A stretch of DNA of 64,000 nucleotides from Actinacidiphila rubida (GTDB lineage: Bacteria; Actinomycetota; Actinomycetes; Streptomycetales; Streptomycetaceae). Position numbers and translations under genes: made by a program. The stretch spans positions 62,001 to 126,000 of the forward strand of contig NZ_FODD01000019.1 of the NCBI RefSeq assembly GCF_900110255.1, read 5' to 3'. Under the pieces are notes generated by a model that saw only the letters and a program-made list of their open reading frames with translations, had not been told where the DNA came from and did no database searches. Position 1 is the stretch's first letter. Every line of letters begins with the position of its first letter. Positions 34,297 to 41,498 of this stretch are shown here, piece after piece.

Positions 34297-34887
34297 ATGC
34301 GTTACGACCATCAGCTCCTCGCCACACTGCGCCGGTTCGGCGCGGACCCCGCCGTTGCCGGAACCGCGAAGGGACTCTCCCTCGCGGGGGAGCACGCAGC
34401 GGTCTGGATCGCCGTCGGCCTCGCCGGCGCGAGCGCGGACCGCGTCAGACGCCGTGCGTGGCTGCGGGCGACGGCGCTGGTCGCCGGATCGCACGCGGCG
34501 AGCATCGCGGTGAAGCGCGTGGTGCGCCGGCCGCGCCCCCAACTGCCCAGCGACGAGCCGCTCGTCCGGATCACCGGCCGGCACGGCTTCCCCAGCTCGC
34601 ACGCCGCCTCCTCCGCCGCGGCCGCCACCGCCTACTGCGCGGTGCTGGCCGCTGGCCCGCTGGCCCGCGCCGTGCCGCTGCTGCCACCGCTGGCCGCCGC
34701 GATGTGCCTGTCGCGGCTCGTGGCGGGCGTGCACTACCCGACCGACGTCGCCTGCGGCGCGCTGCTGGGCGGCGTCGTGGCCCGGCTCGGCCGCGACTGG
34801 ACCCTCGCGGCCGGCACGGCCGCCGCGGCCGCCGCCCCGCTCACCGCGGCGCTGCCGCCCTACCTGGCGGGTGACGGCCATGACTGA
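34297..34887 (+). CDS. PAP2 family phosphatase, probable polyprenyl-phosphoribose 5-phosphatase
   Basis: 196-aa membrane protein with the three PAP2 motifs: KRVVRRPRP, GFPSSHAAS and SRLVAGVHYPTDV. It overlaps the start of a UbiA-type phosphoribosyltransferase gene. This matches M. tuberculosis Rv3807c-Rv3806c, where the phosphatase removes the 5-phosphate of decaprenylphosphoryl-5-phosphoribose before DprE1 acts. Specificity is inferred from that context. GAGGGAG precedes the ATG. Confidence 0.85.
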   Translation: MRYDHQLLATLRRFGADPAVAGTAKGLSLAGEHAAVWIAVGLAGASADRVRRRAWLRATALVAGSHAASIAVKRVVRRPRPQLPSDEPLVRITGRHGFPSSHAASSAAAATAYCAVLAAGPLARAVPLLPPLAAAMCLSRLVAGVHYPTDVACGALLGGVVARLGRDWTLAAGTAAAAAAPLTAALPPYLAGDGHD

Positions 34888-35851
34888 GCGCTCCACCGCC
34901 GTGACCGCCGTCATCAACGAGCCGGGTCCGGCCGTCGCCGACCTCGTCACCCCGGCGTCCACCGCCGGCCTGGCCGCCGGCCTGCTGCGCACCTGCCGGC
35001 CCCGGCAGTGGGTCAAGAACGGGCTGGTGCTGGCGGCGCCGTTCGCCGCCGCCCGGCTGCTGACCGTCCCCGAACTCGCCCAGCTCGGCGTGGTCTTCGT
35101 CCTGTTCACCGCCTGCTCGGCCGCGGTGTACCTGATCAACGACGCGCGCGACGCCGAGGCCGACCGGGCCCACCCCGTCAAGTGCCTGCGCCCGGTGGCC
35201 AGCGGGCAGGTGCCGGCCGCCGCCGCGTACGCCGCGGGAACGCTGCTGGCCGTGCTGGCCACCGCCGTGGCGGCCGTGGCCTGCAACGTCGACACCGCGG
35301 GCCTGCTCGCCGGGTACGTCGCCATACAGCTCGCCTACTGCGTCTGGCTCAAGCACGTCCTGGTCGTGGACCTGTTCATCGTCACCACCGGCTTCCTCAT
35401 GCGGGCCATGGCCGGCGGGATCGCGCTGGGCATCGAGCTGTCCCGCTGGTTCCTGATCACCGCGGGCTTCTGCGCCCTGTTCATGGTCGCCGCCAAGCGC
35501 TACTCCGAACTCGTCCTGATGGCCGGTCAGGACGGCGAGGTCGGCGCCTCCCGCGCGCTGCTCGGCGCCTACACCCCCGGCTACCTGCGCTTCGTCTGGC
35601 AGCTCGCGGCGGGCGTGGCCGTCCTCGCGTACTGCCTGTGGGCGGTGGAGACCGGCGCGAGGGGCGCGGGCTGGCTGCCGTGGCGGCAGCTGTCGATGAT
35701 CCCGTTCATCCTGTCGGTGATGCGCTACGCGGTGTTCGCCGACGCCGGGTCCGCGGGCGCCCCGGAGGACGTGGTCCTGCGCGACAGGGCCCTGACGGTC
35801 CTCGGCGCGACGTGGGGCGCCCTGTACGTTCTGGCCGTGGTGAACCGATGA
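34880..35851 (+). CDS. Decaprenyl-phosphate phosphoribosyltransferase (UbiA family)
   Basis: 323-aa UbiA-superfamily membrane enzyme that transfers phosphoribose from PRPP to polyprenyl phosphate. Motif 1 is YLINDARDAEADRAHP (NDxxDxxxD); motif 2 lies around VVDLFIVTTGFLMRAMAGG. The N-terminal LRTCRPRQWVKNGLVLAAP is diagnostic of the DPPR-synthase branch (Mtb Rv3806c). About nine helices. ATG 34880 overlaps the PAP2 gene by 8 nt; GTG 34871 is an alternative. It works upstream of PAP2, DprE1 and DprE2. Confidence 0.92.
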   Translation: MTERSTAVTAVINEPGPAVADLVTPASTAGLAAGLLRTCRPRQWVKNGLVLAAPFAAARLLTVPELAQLGVVFVLFTACSAAVYLINDARDAEADRAHPVKCLRPVASGQVPAAAAYAAGTLLAVLATAVAAVACNVDTAGLLAGYVAIQLAYCVWLKHVLVVDLFIVTTGFLMRAMAGGIALGIELSRWFLITAGFCALFMVAAKRYSELVLMAGQDGEVGASRALLGAYTPGYLRFVWQLAAGVAVLAYCLWAVETGARGAGWLPWRQLSMIPFILSVMRYAVFADAGSAGAPEDVVLRDRALTVLGATWGALYVLAVVNR

Positions 35852-35858
35852 GCGGCGC

Positions 35859-36323
35859 GTGAGGCCGCGCAGCCCGATCGCGGCGGAGGCCCTGGGCTTC
35901 GCCGTCGCCGGGAGCGCCGCCTACGCCGCCGACCTCGGGCTGTTCGTGCTGCTGCGCGGACCGGGCGGGCTCGGCCCGCTCACCGCCAAGTCCCTGTCGT
36001 TCCTGGCCGGCTGCACGGTCGCCTACGCGGGCAACGCGCTGGGCACCTACCGCAGCCGGCCGCCCGCCGTCAGCCGCGCCCGGCAGTGCGGCGTGTTCTT
36101 CGCGGTCAACCTGGCCGGCGCCGTCATCCAGCTGCTGTGCCTGGCCGTCTCCCACTACCTGCTCGGCCTCACCACCCCGCGCGACGACGTCGTCTCCGGC
36201 GCGGGCATCGGCATGGCGCTGGCCACCGTGCTGCGGTTCTGGGGGACCCGCACCTACGTCTTCGGGCCGGCCCCGGCCCGCCGGTCCGCGCACCGCAAGC
36301 GTGCCCCCGCCGCGGGAGGGTAG
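35859..36323 (+). CDS. GtrA family membrane protein
   Basis: 154 aa with four transmembrane helices typical of GtrA (ALGFAVAGSAAYAADLGLFV, then FLAGCTVAYAGNALGTYR, and so on), ending WGTRTYVFG. GtrA proteins move or anchor polyprenyl-linked sugars. In mycobacteria, Rv3789 of this family is linked to decaprenylphosphoryl-arabinose and arabinogalactan synthesis and adjoins dprE1. The GTG start at 35859 lies 7 nt after the UbiA stop, so it is in the same operon. A role in handling the arabinose-lipid is inferred. Confidence 0.85.
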   Translation: MRPRSPIAAEALGFAVAGSAAYAADLGLFVLLRGPGGLGPLTAKSLSFLAGCTVAYAGNALGTYRSRPPAVSRARQCGVFFAVNLAGAVIQLLCLAVSHYLLGLTTPRDDVVSGAGIGMALATVLRFWGTRTYVFGPAPARRSAHRKRAPAAGG

Positions 36324-36332
36324 CCGCCTCCC

Positions 36333-37445
36333 ATGGACTGGTTGACCCGGCTGCCGTGGATCGGCCCCCGCGTCGCCGCGCTCCTGCGCACCCACGCGTG
36401 GCGGGCGTTCGCCCACCTGCAGGACGTGCACTGGACACGGCTCGCCGCGGCGATCACCTTCACCAGTTTCCTCTCGCTGTTCCCCCTCCTCGCGCTGTCC
36501 GCGGCGATCGGGGCCGCGCTGCTGTCCCAGCACCAGCTGGACACGCTGGAGCACAAGATCGAGGAGCAGATCCCCGGCATCTCCGGGCAGTTGGACATCC
36601 AGGGCCTGGTCGACAACGCGGGCACCGTCAGCGTCATCGCCGGCGCGCTGCTGGCGTTCACCGGCATCGGCTGGATCGGCTCGGTGCGCGACTGCCTGCG
36701 CGCCGTGTGGGGGCGCGACAAGGACGAGCGGAACCCGATCGTCGGCAAGGCCCTGGACGGCGGCATCCTGCTGGGCCTGGGCGTGGCCGTGCTGGTCTCG
36801 CTGGGCTCGTCCGGCTTCGCGACCGCCGCGGTCAACTGGACCGCCGACAAGTCGGGGATCAGCCACCACGGACCGGTGCGGGTGCTGCTGACCGTCGTCG
36901 GGCTCCTGCTGTCCGTCGTCGCCGACTTCCTGATCCTGGTGTACCTGCTGACGCTGCTGCCCGGCGTCGACCCGCCGCGCCGCTCGGTGGTGACGGCCGC
37001 GCTGATCGGGGCGGTGGGCTTCGAGCTGCTGAAGGTGCTGATCAGCGGCTACCTGCAGAAAGTCGCCGGGAAGAGTCTGTACGGCGCGTTCGGCACGCCC
37101 GTCGCGCTGCTGCTGTGGTTCAACTTCATGGCCAAACTGCTGCTGTACTGCGCCGCCTGGACGGCCACGCCGGTCCACGCGCCGCCGCCCGCGACGACGG
37201 CGGACCCCGGGGACGAGGAGTCTCCGGGGTCCGAAGCGACCGGCCGCGACAGCGGTGGCCCTGACGCCGGGGGTCGTGACGCCGGGGGCCGTGATGCTGA
37301 GGGCCGTGATGCCGGGGGAGGCGTCAGCGGCGGTGACGTCAGCGGCCGCGACGGCGGCGGCCGCCCCGCCGGCGGCGCCCACCGATGGGAGCCCCCGCCC
37401 CCCGCACCTCCGCGGGAAGGGGACGACGGCGGCGCACGACCATGA
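36333..37445 (+). CDS. YihY/virulence factor BrkB family membrane protein
   Basis: 370 aa. Residues ~1-275 form the YihY/BrkB domain with six helices, starting after RLAAAITFTSFLSLFPLLAL and containing GIGWIGSVRDCLRAVWG. The remaining ~90 residues are low-complexity and acidic with five-residue GRDAG repeats encoded by a 15-nt minisatellite. The start 10 nt after gtrA has GGGAGGG as ribosome site, so it may be the last gene of the PAP2-UbiA-GtrA operon. Its function is unknown. Its last 107 nt overlap the convergent carboxypeptidase gene. Confidence 0.85.
   Translation: MDWLTRLPWIGPRVAALLRTHAWRAFAHLQDVHWTRLAAAITFTSFLSLFPLLALSAAIGAALLSQHQLDTLEHKIEEQIPGISGQLDIQGLVDNAGTVSVIAGALLAFTGIGWIGSVRDCLRAVWGRDKDERNPIVGKALDGGILLGLGVAVLVSLGSSGFATAAVNWTADKSGISHHGPVRVLLTVVGLLLSVVADFLILVYLLTLLPGVDPPRRSVVTAALIGAVGFELLKVLISGYLQKVAGKSLYGAFGTPVALLLWFNFMAKLLLYCAAWTATPVHAPPPATTADPGDEESPGSEATGRDSGGPDAGGRDAGGRDAEGRDAGGGVSGGDVSGRDGGGRPAGGAHRWEPPPPAPPREGDDGGARP
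37257..37316 (+). repeat. 15-nt coding minisatellite (4 units)
   Basis: Four tandem units of GGCCGTGATGCCGGG-type (37257, 37272, 37287, 37302) encode the repeating GRDAG-like residues in the YihY tail. Confidence 0.85.
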
Positions 37446-38631
37446 TCAGCACGGCCAGCAGCGCCGCGGTGCCCACCGCGATCCCTGCGGCCGTCCACAG
37501 GCCGCCGCCGGAGGAGCCCGTCGACGTCGCGGCCCGCAGTGCGGGCGAGGCCGACGTCGCCGGGGACGGCGGCGCGGTGTGCGGCAGCTTGCTCAGCGGC
37601 GGCACCAGCGTGCCCACCGGCTGGATGCTCGGACCGGCCTTGAAGCCCCAGTCCAGCAGCGAGGCCGCCTCGCGGTAGACGAGGTTGTGGGCGTCGTGCG
37701 ACGGGTTCATGACCGTCACCAGCAGGGTGCGGCCGCCGCGCTGGGCCACGCCGGTGAACGTCGCGCCCGCGTTGGTGGTGTCGCCGTTCTTGACGCCCGC
37801 TATCCCGGAGTACCGGCTGATGTCGTAGTCACCGCTGAGCAGGCGGTTGGTGTTCTGGATCGCGAAGGTCTCGCGGGTCTTCGTCGCCTTGCCCGACTTG
37901 TCCTTCTTGTACTCGCCGGGGAACTGGGCCGTCGCGGTCGAGCAGTACTCGCGGAAGTCCGCGTTCTGCAGGCCCTGGCGGGCGAAGAGCGTGAGGTCGT
38001 AGGCGCTGCTGACCTGCCCGGGCTCGTCGTAGCCGTCCGGCGTGACGACGTGGGTGTCGTTCGCCTGGAGCTCGTGGGCCTCGGCGTTCATCTGCGTCAC
38101 GGTGGCGGCGACGCCGCCGTTCATCGCGGACAGCACGTGCACCGCGTCGTTGCCCGAACGCAGGAACACCCCGAGCCAGAGGTCCTTCACCGTGTAGGTG
38201 AGGTTCTCCTCTATCCCGACCAGGCTGCTGCCCTCGCCCATGCCCTCCAGGTCCGAGTGCGCGACCTTGTGGACGGTGGTCTTCGGGAACTTCGGCAGCA
38301 CCGTGTCGGCGAACAGCATCTTCAGGGTGCTGGCCGGCGGGAGCTTCCAGTGCGCGTCGTGCGCGGCGAGGACGGCGCCGGTCTCCGCGTCCGCGACGAT
38401 CCACGAACGGGACGTGATCCTGGGCGGCAGCGCGGGCACGCCCGCGGCGGCGTTGACCTGTGTACCCGCCGTGGCGAGCCGGTCCCCGCCGACGCCCGAC
38501 ATCTGGGCCGGGGGTCTCGGCGTCGGCTTGGGCGCGGCGGTCGCGGTCCCCGCGAGTACGGTCCCGCCCAGCAGCGCGGCGGTCATGGACACGGCCAGGG
38601 CACGTCGGCGGGCGGCGGCGGTCGTCGTCAT
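37339..38631 (-). CDS. D-alanyl-D-alanine carboxypeptidase family protein (dacC-like, SCO4847 type)
   Basis: 430-aa exported serine peptidase that trims peptidoglycan stem peptides. Signal peptide: basic RRR, then hydrophobic ALAVSMTAALLGGTVLAG. Catalytic SxxK is Ser101-Thr-Leu-Lys104 (PPASTLKM) and SxN is Ser159-Gly-Asn161. The third motif reads Lys281-Asn-Gly283 in place of Lys-Thr-Gly. A C-terminal transmembrane helix (WTAAGIAVGTAALLAVLIMV) followed by a very basic tail anchors it. ATG 38631 is preferred over GTG 38637. The C-terminal coding region overlaps yihY by 107 nt. Confidence 0.88.
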   Translation of the reverse strand: MTTTAAARRRALAVSMTAALLGGTVLAGTATAAPKPTPRPPAQMSGVGGDRLATAGTQVNAAAGVPALPPRITSRSWIVADAETGAVLAAHDAHWKLPPASTLKMLFADTVLPKFPKTTVHKVAHSDLEGMGEGSSLVGIEENLTYTVKDLWLGVFLRSGNDAVHVLSAMNGGVAATVTQMNAEAHELQANDTHVVTPDGYDEPGQVSSAYDLTLFARQGLQNADFREYCSTATAQFPGEYKKDKSGKATKTRETFAIQNTNRLLSGDYDISRYSGIAGVKNGDTTNAGATFTGVAQRGGRTLLVTVMNPSHDAHNLVYREAASLLDWGFKAGPSIQPVGTLVPPLSKLPHTAPPSPATSASPALRAATSTGSSGGGLWTAAGIAVGTAALLAVLIMVVRRRRPLPAEVRGAGAPIGGRRRRGGRRRRGR

Positions 38632-38756
38632 GAGCACCCGCCGAACCGTACAGGGCCCTCCCGCACATACGTACCACCGGGTCCGCCCCCATCGGGGTGA
38701 CGCTTCCCACGCCCCCTCGGCGGAACCGCGGCGCCCGCCCGGACATACTGGACGTC

Positions 38757-39059
38757 ATGAAGCTCAGCCGCCGCGTCTCCTGGTTCCTCGTCGCCTTCGG
38801 CGTCTGGTCCGTGATCGTCTGGACCACCTTCGTCAAGAACCTCTGGAAGGACACCAGCGGTCTCGCCTTCCACCACGGCGACCACTCCTCGCCGACCGCC
38901 TACTTCTGGATCCACCTCACCCTGGCGGTCGTCTCCTTCCTCCTGGGCCTGGCCATCGGCACGCTCGGCCTGCGCGGCCTCCGCGCGCTGCGCCGCGAGT
39001 CGGCGGCCGCGGCCGCGGCCACCGACCCCGAGCGCACTCCCGAGGTCTCCTCCCGCTGA
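38757..39059 (+). CDS. SCO4848 family small membrane protein
   Basis: 100 aa with two transmembrane helices (VSWFLVAFGVWSVIVWTTFV and WIHLTLAVVSFLLGLAIGTL) joined by a His/Asp-containing loop (LAFHHGDHSSPTAYF). I recognise it as the SCO4848 family, normally next to the D-Ala-D-Ala carboxypeptidase as here. Its function is unknown. CATACT ends 7 nt before the ATG, suggesting a leaderless transcript. Confidence 0.85.
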   Translation: MKLSRRVSWFLVAFGVWSVIVWTTFVKNLWKDTSGLAFHHGDHSSPTAYFWIHLTLAVVSFLLGLAIGTLGLRGLRALRRESAAAAAATDPERTPEVSSR

Positions 39060-39086
39060 ACATCCGCTGCGCGGGGCGTTCTGGCC

Positions 39087-39560
39087 TTACGCGTAGGAAG
39101 ACAGCAGCTCGTCCAGCGTCCAGACTGTGGCCGCGACGCCTGACGTGCGGGCCAGATAGCGGTCCCGCTCGATCAGGATGTTCAGGTCGCCGCATCCGAG
39201 CCGGTTGCACGCGTGCTCGACCAGCGTGCTTCCGGTGCGTCCGCCAGCGAGCAGCGCGTCCAGATGCGCGGCATTCCACTCGACCTCGTTGAGTGCCCAC
39301 GGAGCGTCGCCGTTGACCACCGCGCGCAGCATCACATCAAACCGTTCGGCACAAATGCGCCGCTGATGGCCGTCGTTGAGCTGGGCTATGTGGTTGCCCG
39401 TCTCGATGATCGCGGTCACCGGAAGCAGCAGGTCGCAGTCGTGGGCCTTCTGCTTTGCGTGGTACTGCTCGACGACCTTCGCGCGGTCCTGGCACTTGAC
39501 GGGAATCCCCAGCAGATTGCACAGGACAGAGGTGTCCACGAATTCAACCCTGCGCGCCAC
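39087..39560 (-). CDS. PIN domain protein (putative RNase) coupled to an OLD-like ATPase
   Basis: 157 aa with the acidic pattern of PIN nucleases: Asp9 in EFVDTSVLCNLL, Glu53 in AIIETGNH, Asp125 in GCGDLNILIERD, and a terminal strand VWTLDELL. Such domains cleave RNA and often act as toxins. It begins with GTG only 3 nt after the stop of the ATPase gene, so the two are co-translated. There is no antitoxin-like small gene; the ATPase is the only candidate regulator. RNase activity and a defence role are inferred. Confidence 0.8.
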   Translation of the reverse strand: MARRVEFVDTSVLCNLLGIPVKCQDRAKVVEQYHAKQKAHDCDLLLPVTAIIETGNHIAQLNDGHQRRICAERFDVMLRAVVNGDAPWALNEVEWNAAHLDALLAGGRTGSTLVEHACNRLGCGDLNILIERDRYLARTSGVAATVWTLDELLSSYA

Positions 39561-39563
39561 GCC

Positions 39564-40901
39564 TCACCCGATCCCCAGCAGTCGGTCGAACTCGCTGTAG
39601 TCCCGGTCACGGCGCGGGCTCGTGTCGAGGCGTCCCTGCGTGACCACCTCACCGAGGGAGCCGGACGCCATGGCCGTCGGGTAGCCGTCGAGTTCGGTGA
39701 GCCGGGTGAGACGACTGCTGCCCGACTCGCGGTCGCGCCAGCAGACCACCACACCGTCGTGGTCTTCGGCGTCCAGAGCGGAGAGAAGCGCCGGACTGTG
39801 CGTGGTGATCAGTACCTCGGTGCTGTTGGCCGCCCCGGCCTGGCGGACGAGCCCGAGGACTTCGGAAGCCTGCGACGGGTGGAGGCCGTTCTCCAGCTCC
39901 TCGATCACGAGCATCAGTGATCGCTCGTTCTGCTCCGCCTTCGTGTGCCCGAGGTCGAGACCACCGCCACCGGTGAGCAGCGATGTCGTGATCGCAAGGA
40001 ATCGGAGCATTCCGTCGCTCATCTCACGGGCCGGTGTCAGACCGAGGGGGCCCTCATTGAGCGCGATCATGACGTCACCCAGGTCGGACCGGGTGACGGC
40101 AAGCGTTTCGATCTCGTGGTCGGCGAGGCCGCGTAGCAATTCGACCAGGCGCCGGAAGAGGGGCTTGTCCGTGCGCTCGATGTTCCCCACCGCGGCCGAC
40201 AGGTTCTCCGCGGTCCGGCGCAGGTTGCTGTCCCGGGACGGAACGTACTGCCGCATCAGGTGAGGTACCGGGTCGAGGTGGAAGACACCTTCCAGCGTGG
40301 AGATCATCGTCTCGGCGCACCAGACGCTGTCTGTGCCACCTTGCGTCTCCGGAGCAACTCGCAAGGGCAGCTGTGAGGTGAGCAAGCGGGAACCGCGGAA
40401 CCGCACGCTTGGGTCGCGGCCTCTCTTCCCGTTGTGCCAGGTGGCCCAGAGGTCGCCGACCTGGGGGTTCGCTTCGCCGCTCTCCAGGACGTGCCTGCGT
40501 CCTTCCGCCGTTGGGCCGGTCAACCGCTCCTTGATGATCTGTACCTCGGGCTCGACCTGCACTGTGACCTCAAGGTCGATGGGCCCCCACTGGGTCCGCA
40601 CGGTGCACCCCAGGGCGAATCGATCGGAGCCGTGCGGTACGCACCCGGCCAACCCGCCACGCACGGCACCTTCGGGGCCGCGCCGGCTCTCCAGCGCCTC
40701 GGTAATGTCATCGCCCCGGGCCAACCGGGAGAGCACTTCGAGTCCGTCGAGCGCGTTGGACTTTCCGCTGCTGTTACGGCCGATGAGAGTGGTCAGTGGC
40801 GCCAGCGGGAGCACCTGGTTGCGAAAGCTCTTGAAGGCGGTCAGCCGGACCTCTTCGATGCCCTGAACAGTCACACGGCTCAAGCTACCCCAGAGCGACA
40901 T
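39564..40901 (-). CDS. AAA family ATPase (OLD/RecF-like ABC ATPase)
   Basis: 445 aa. Walker A is IGRNSSGKSN (residues ~40-49) after the RecF-like start VRLTAFKSFRNQVLPL. The ABC signature-like stretch is EMSDGMLRFLAI, Walker B is MLVIEELENGLHPSQ with the catalytic Glu, and the switch His is in LITTHSPALLSAL. This is the layout of OLD/PtuA-type ATPases of phage-defence systems, without a fused Toprim nuclease; the adjacent PIN protein may supply nuclease activity. ATG 40901 overlaps the stop of the HATPase gene (TGATG). Function is inferred. Confidence 0.85.
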   Translation of the reverse strand: MSLWGSLSRVTVQGIEEVRLTAFKSFRNQVLPLAPLTTLIGRNSSGKSNALDGLEVLSRLARGDDITEALESRRGPEGAVRGGLAGCVPHGSDRFALGCTVRTQWGPIDLEVTVQVEPEVQIIKERLTGPTAEGRRHVLESGEANPQVGDLWATWHNGKRGRDPSVRFRGSRLLTSQLPLRVAPETQGGTDSVWCAETMISTLEGVFHLDPVPHLMRQYVPSRDSNLRRTAENLSAAVGNIERTDKPLFRRLVELLRGLADHEIETLAVTRSDLGDVMIALNEGPLGLTPAREMSDGMLRFLAITTSLLTGGGGLDLGHTKAEQNERSLMLVIEELENGLHPSQASEVLGLVRQAGAANSTEVLITTHSPALLSALDAEDHDGVVVCWRDRESGSSRLTRLTELDGYPTAMASGSLGEVVTQGRLDTSPRRDRDYSEFDRLLGIG

Positions 40902-41375
40902 CAACCAGCCCTCTCTGAGAGGAGCCCGTCTACCGAGCGAATGTCGGGCAGGGCGACCTCCGCCCACACGGTCTTGCCGACCTCGCGTGAGGAGACGCCC
41001 CAGGCGCGCGTCAGCGCCTGGACGAGTAAGAGGCCGCGGCCGGACTCCGCGTCGTCCGCCGGCGGCAACGGCGAGACGGCGGGCCGGACCTCCCCCCGGG
41101 CGTCGCTGACCTCGACGCGGATCACCCCGGTCGCCCGGTCGAGGGTGAGCCGCAGCTCGAAGTCCCGCCCGGCGACGCGGCCGTGAGTGACGGCGTTGGC
41201 GGCGAGCTCGGCCACGACGGAGGCGGCGCTCTCCGCCGGGTCGCTGTCGTGCGGCACGCCCCACGCGGCCAGTTGACCGAGGGTGAGTCGCCGCGCCGCG
41301 TCGTGCCGGCTGCCGCGCGGGTGCCGGGGAGCATGCGGACGAAGGGGCAGGTCCGGGTGGAGATTTCGGTGTTCA
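40901..41375 (-). pseudogene. Anti-sigma-type ATP-binding protein (HATPase_c), N-terminal frameshift likely
   Basis: The 3' part encodes a GHKL ATP-binding domain: SVVAELAANAVTHGRV (N box), VSDARGEVRP and DAESGRGLLLVQALTRAWGV, then GKTVWAEV. This is typical of streptomycete HATPase proteins beside WhiJ-like regulators. The expected N-terminus (VNTEISTRTCPFVRMLPGTR, GTG 41375) is in a different frame from the domain. One extra base near 41315-41321 would join them as GTR-RGSRHDAARRLTLGQL. The domain frame itself has no good start codon. It may be a pseudogene, a sequencing error, or use a rare CTG start at 41383. Its stop overlaps the ATPase start. Confidence 0.6.
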
Positions 41376-41498
41376 CGTGACAGAGCGTGGCCGCTGGTGC
41401 ATAGGCTGACCAGTGATGAGGCCGGGACGGAGCGTGACCTGTCCGGCTGCCCTGAGCGCGTGTCCGGGCGTCCGGGTGCGCATGGCGGGGGTGGGCCG

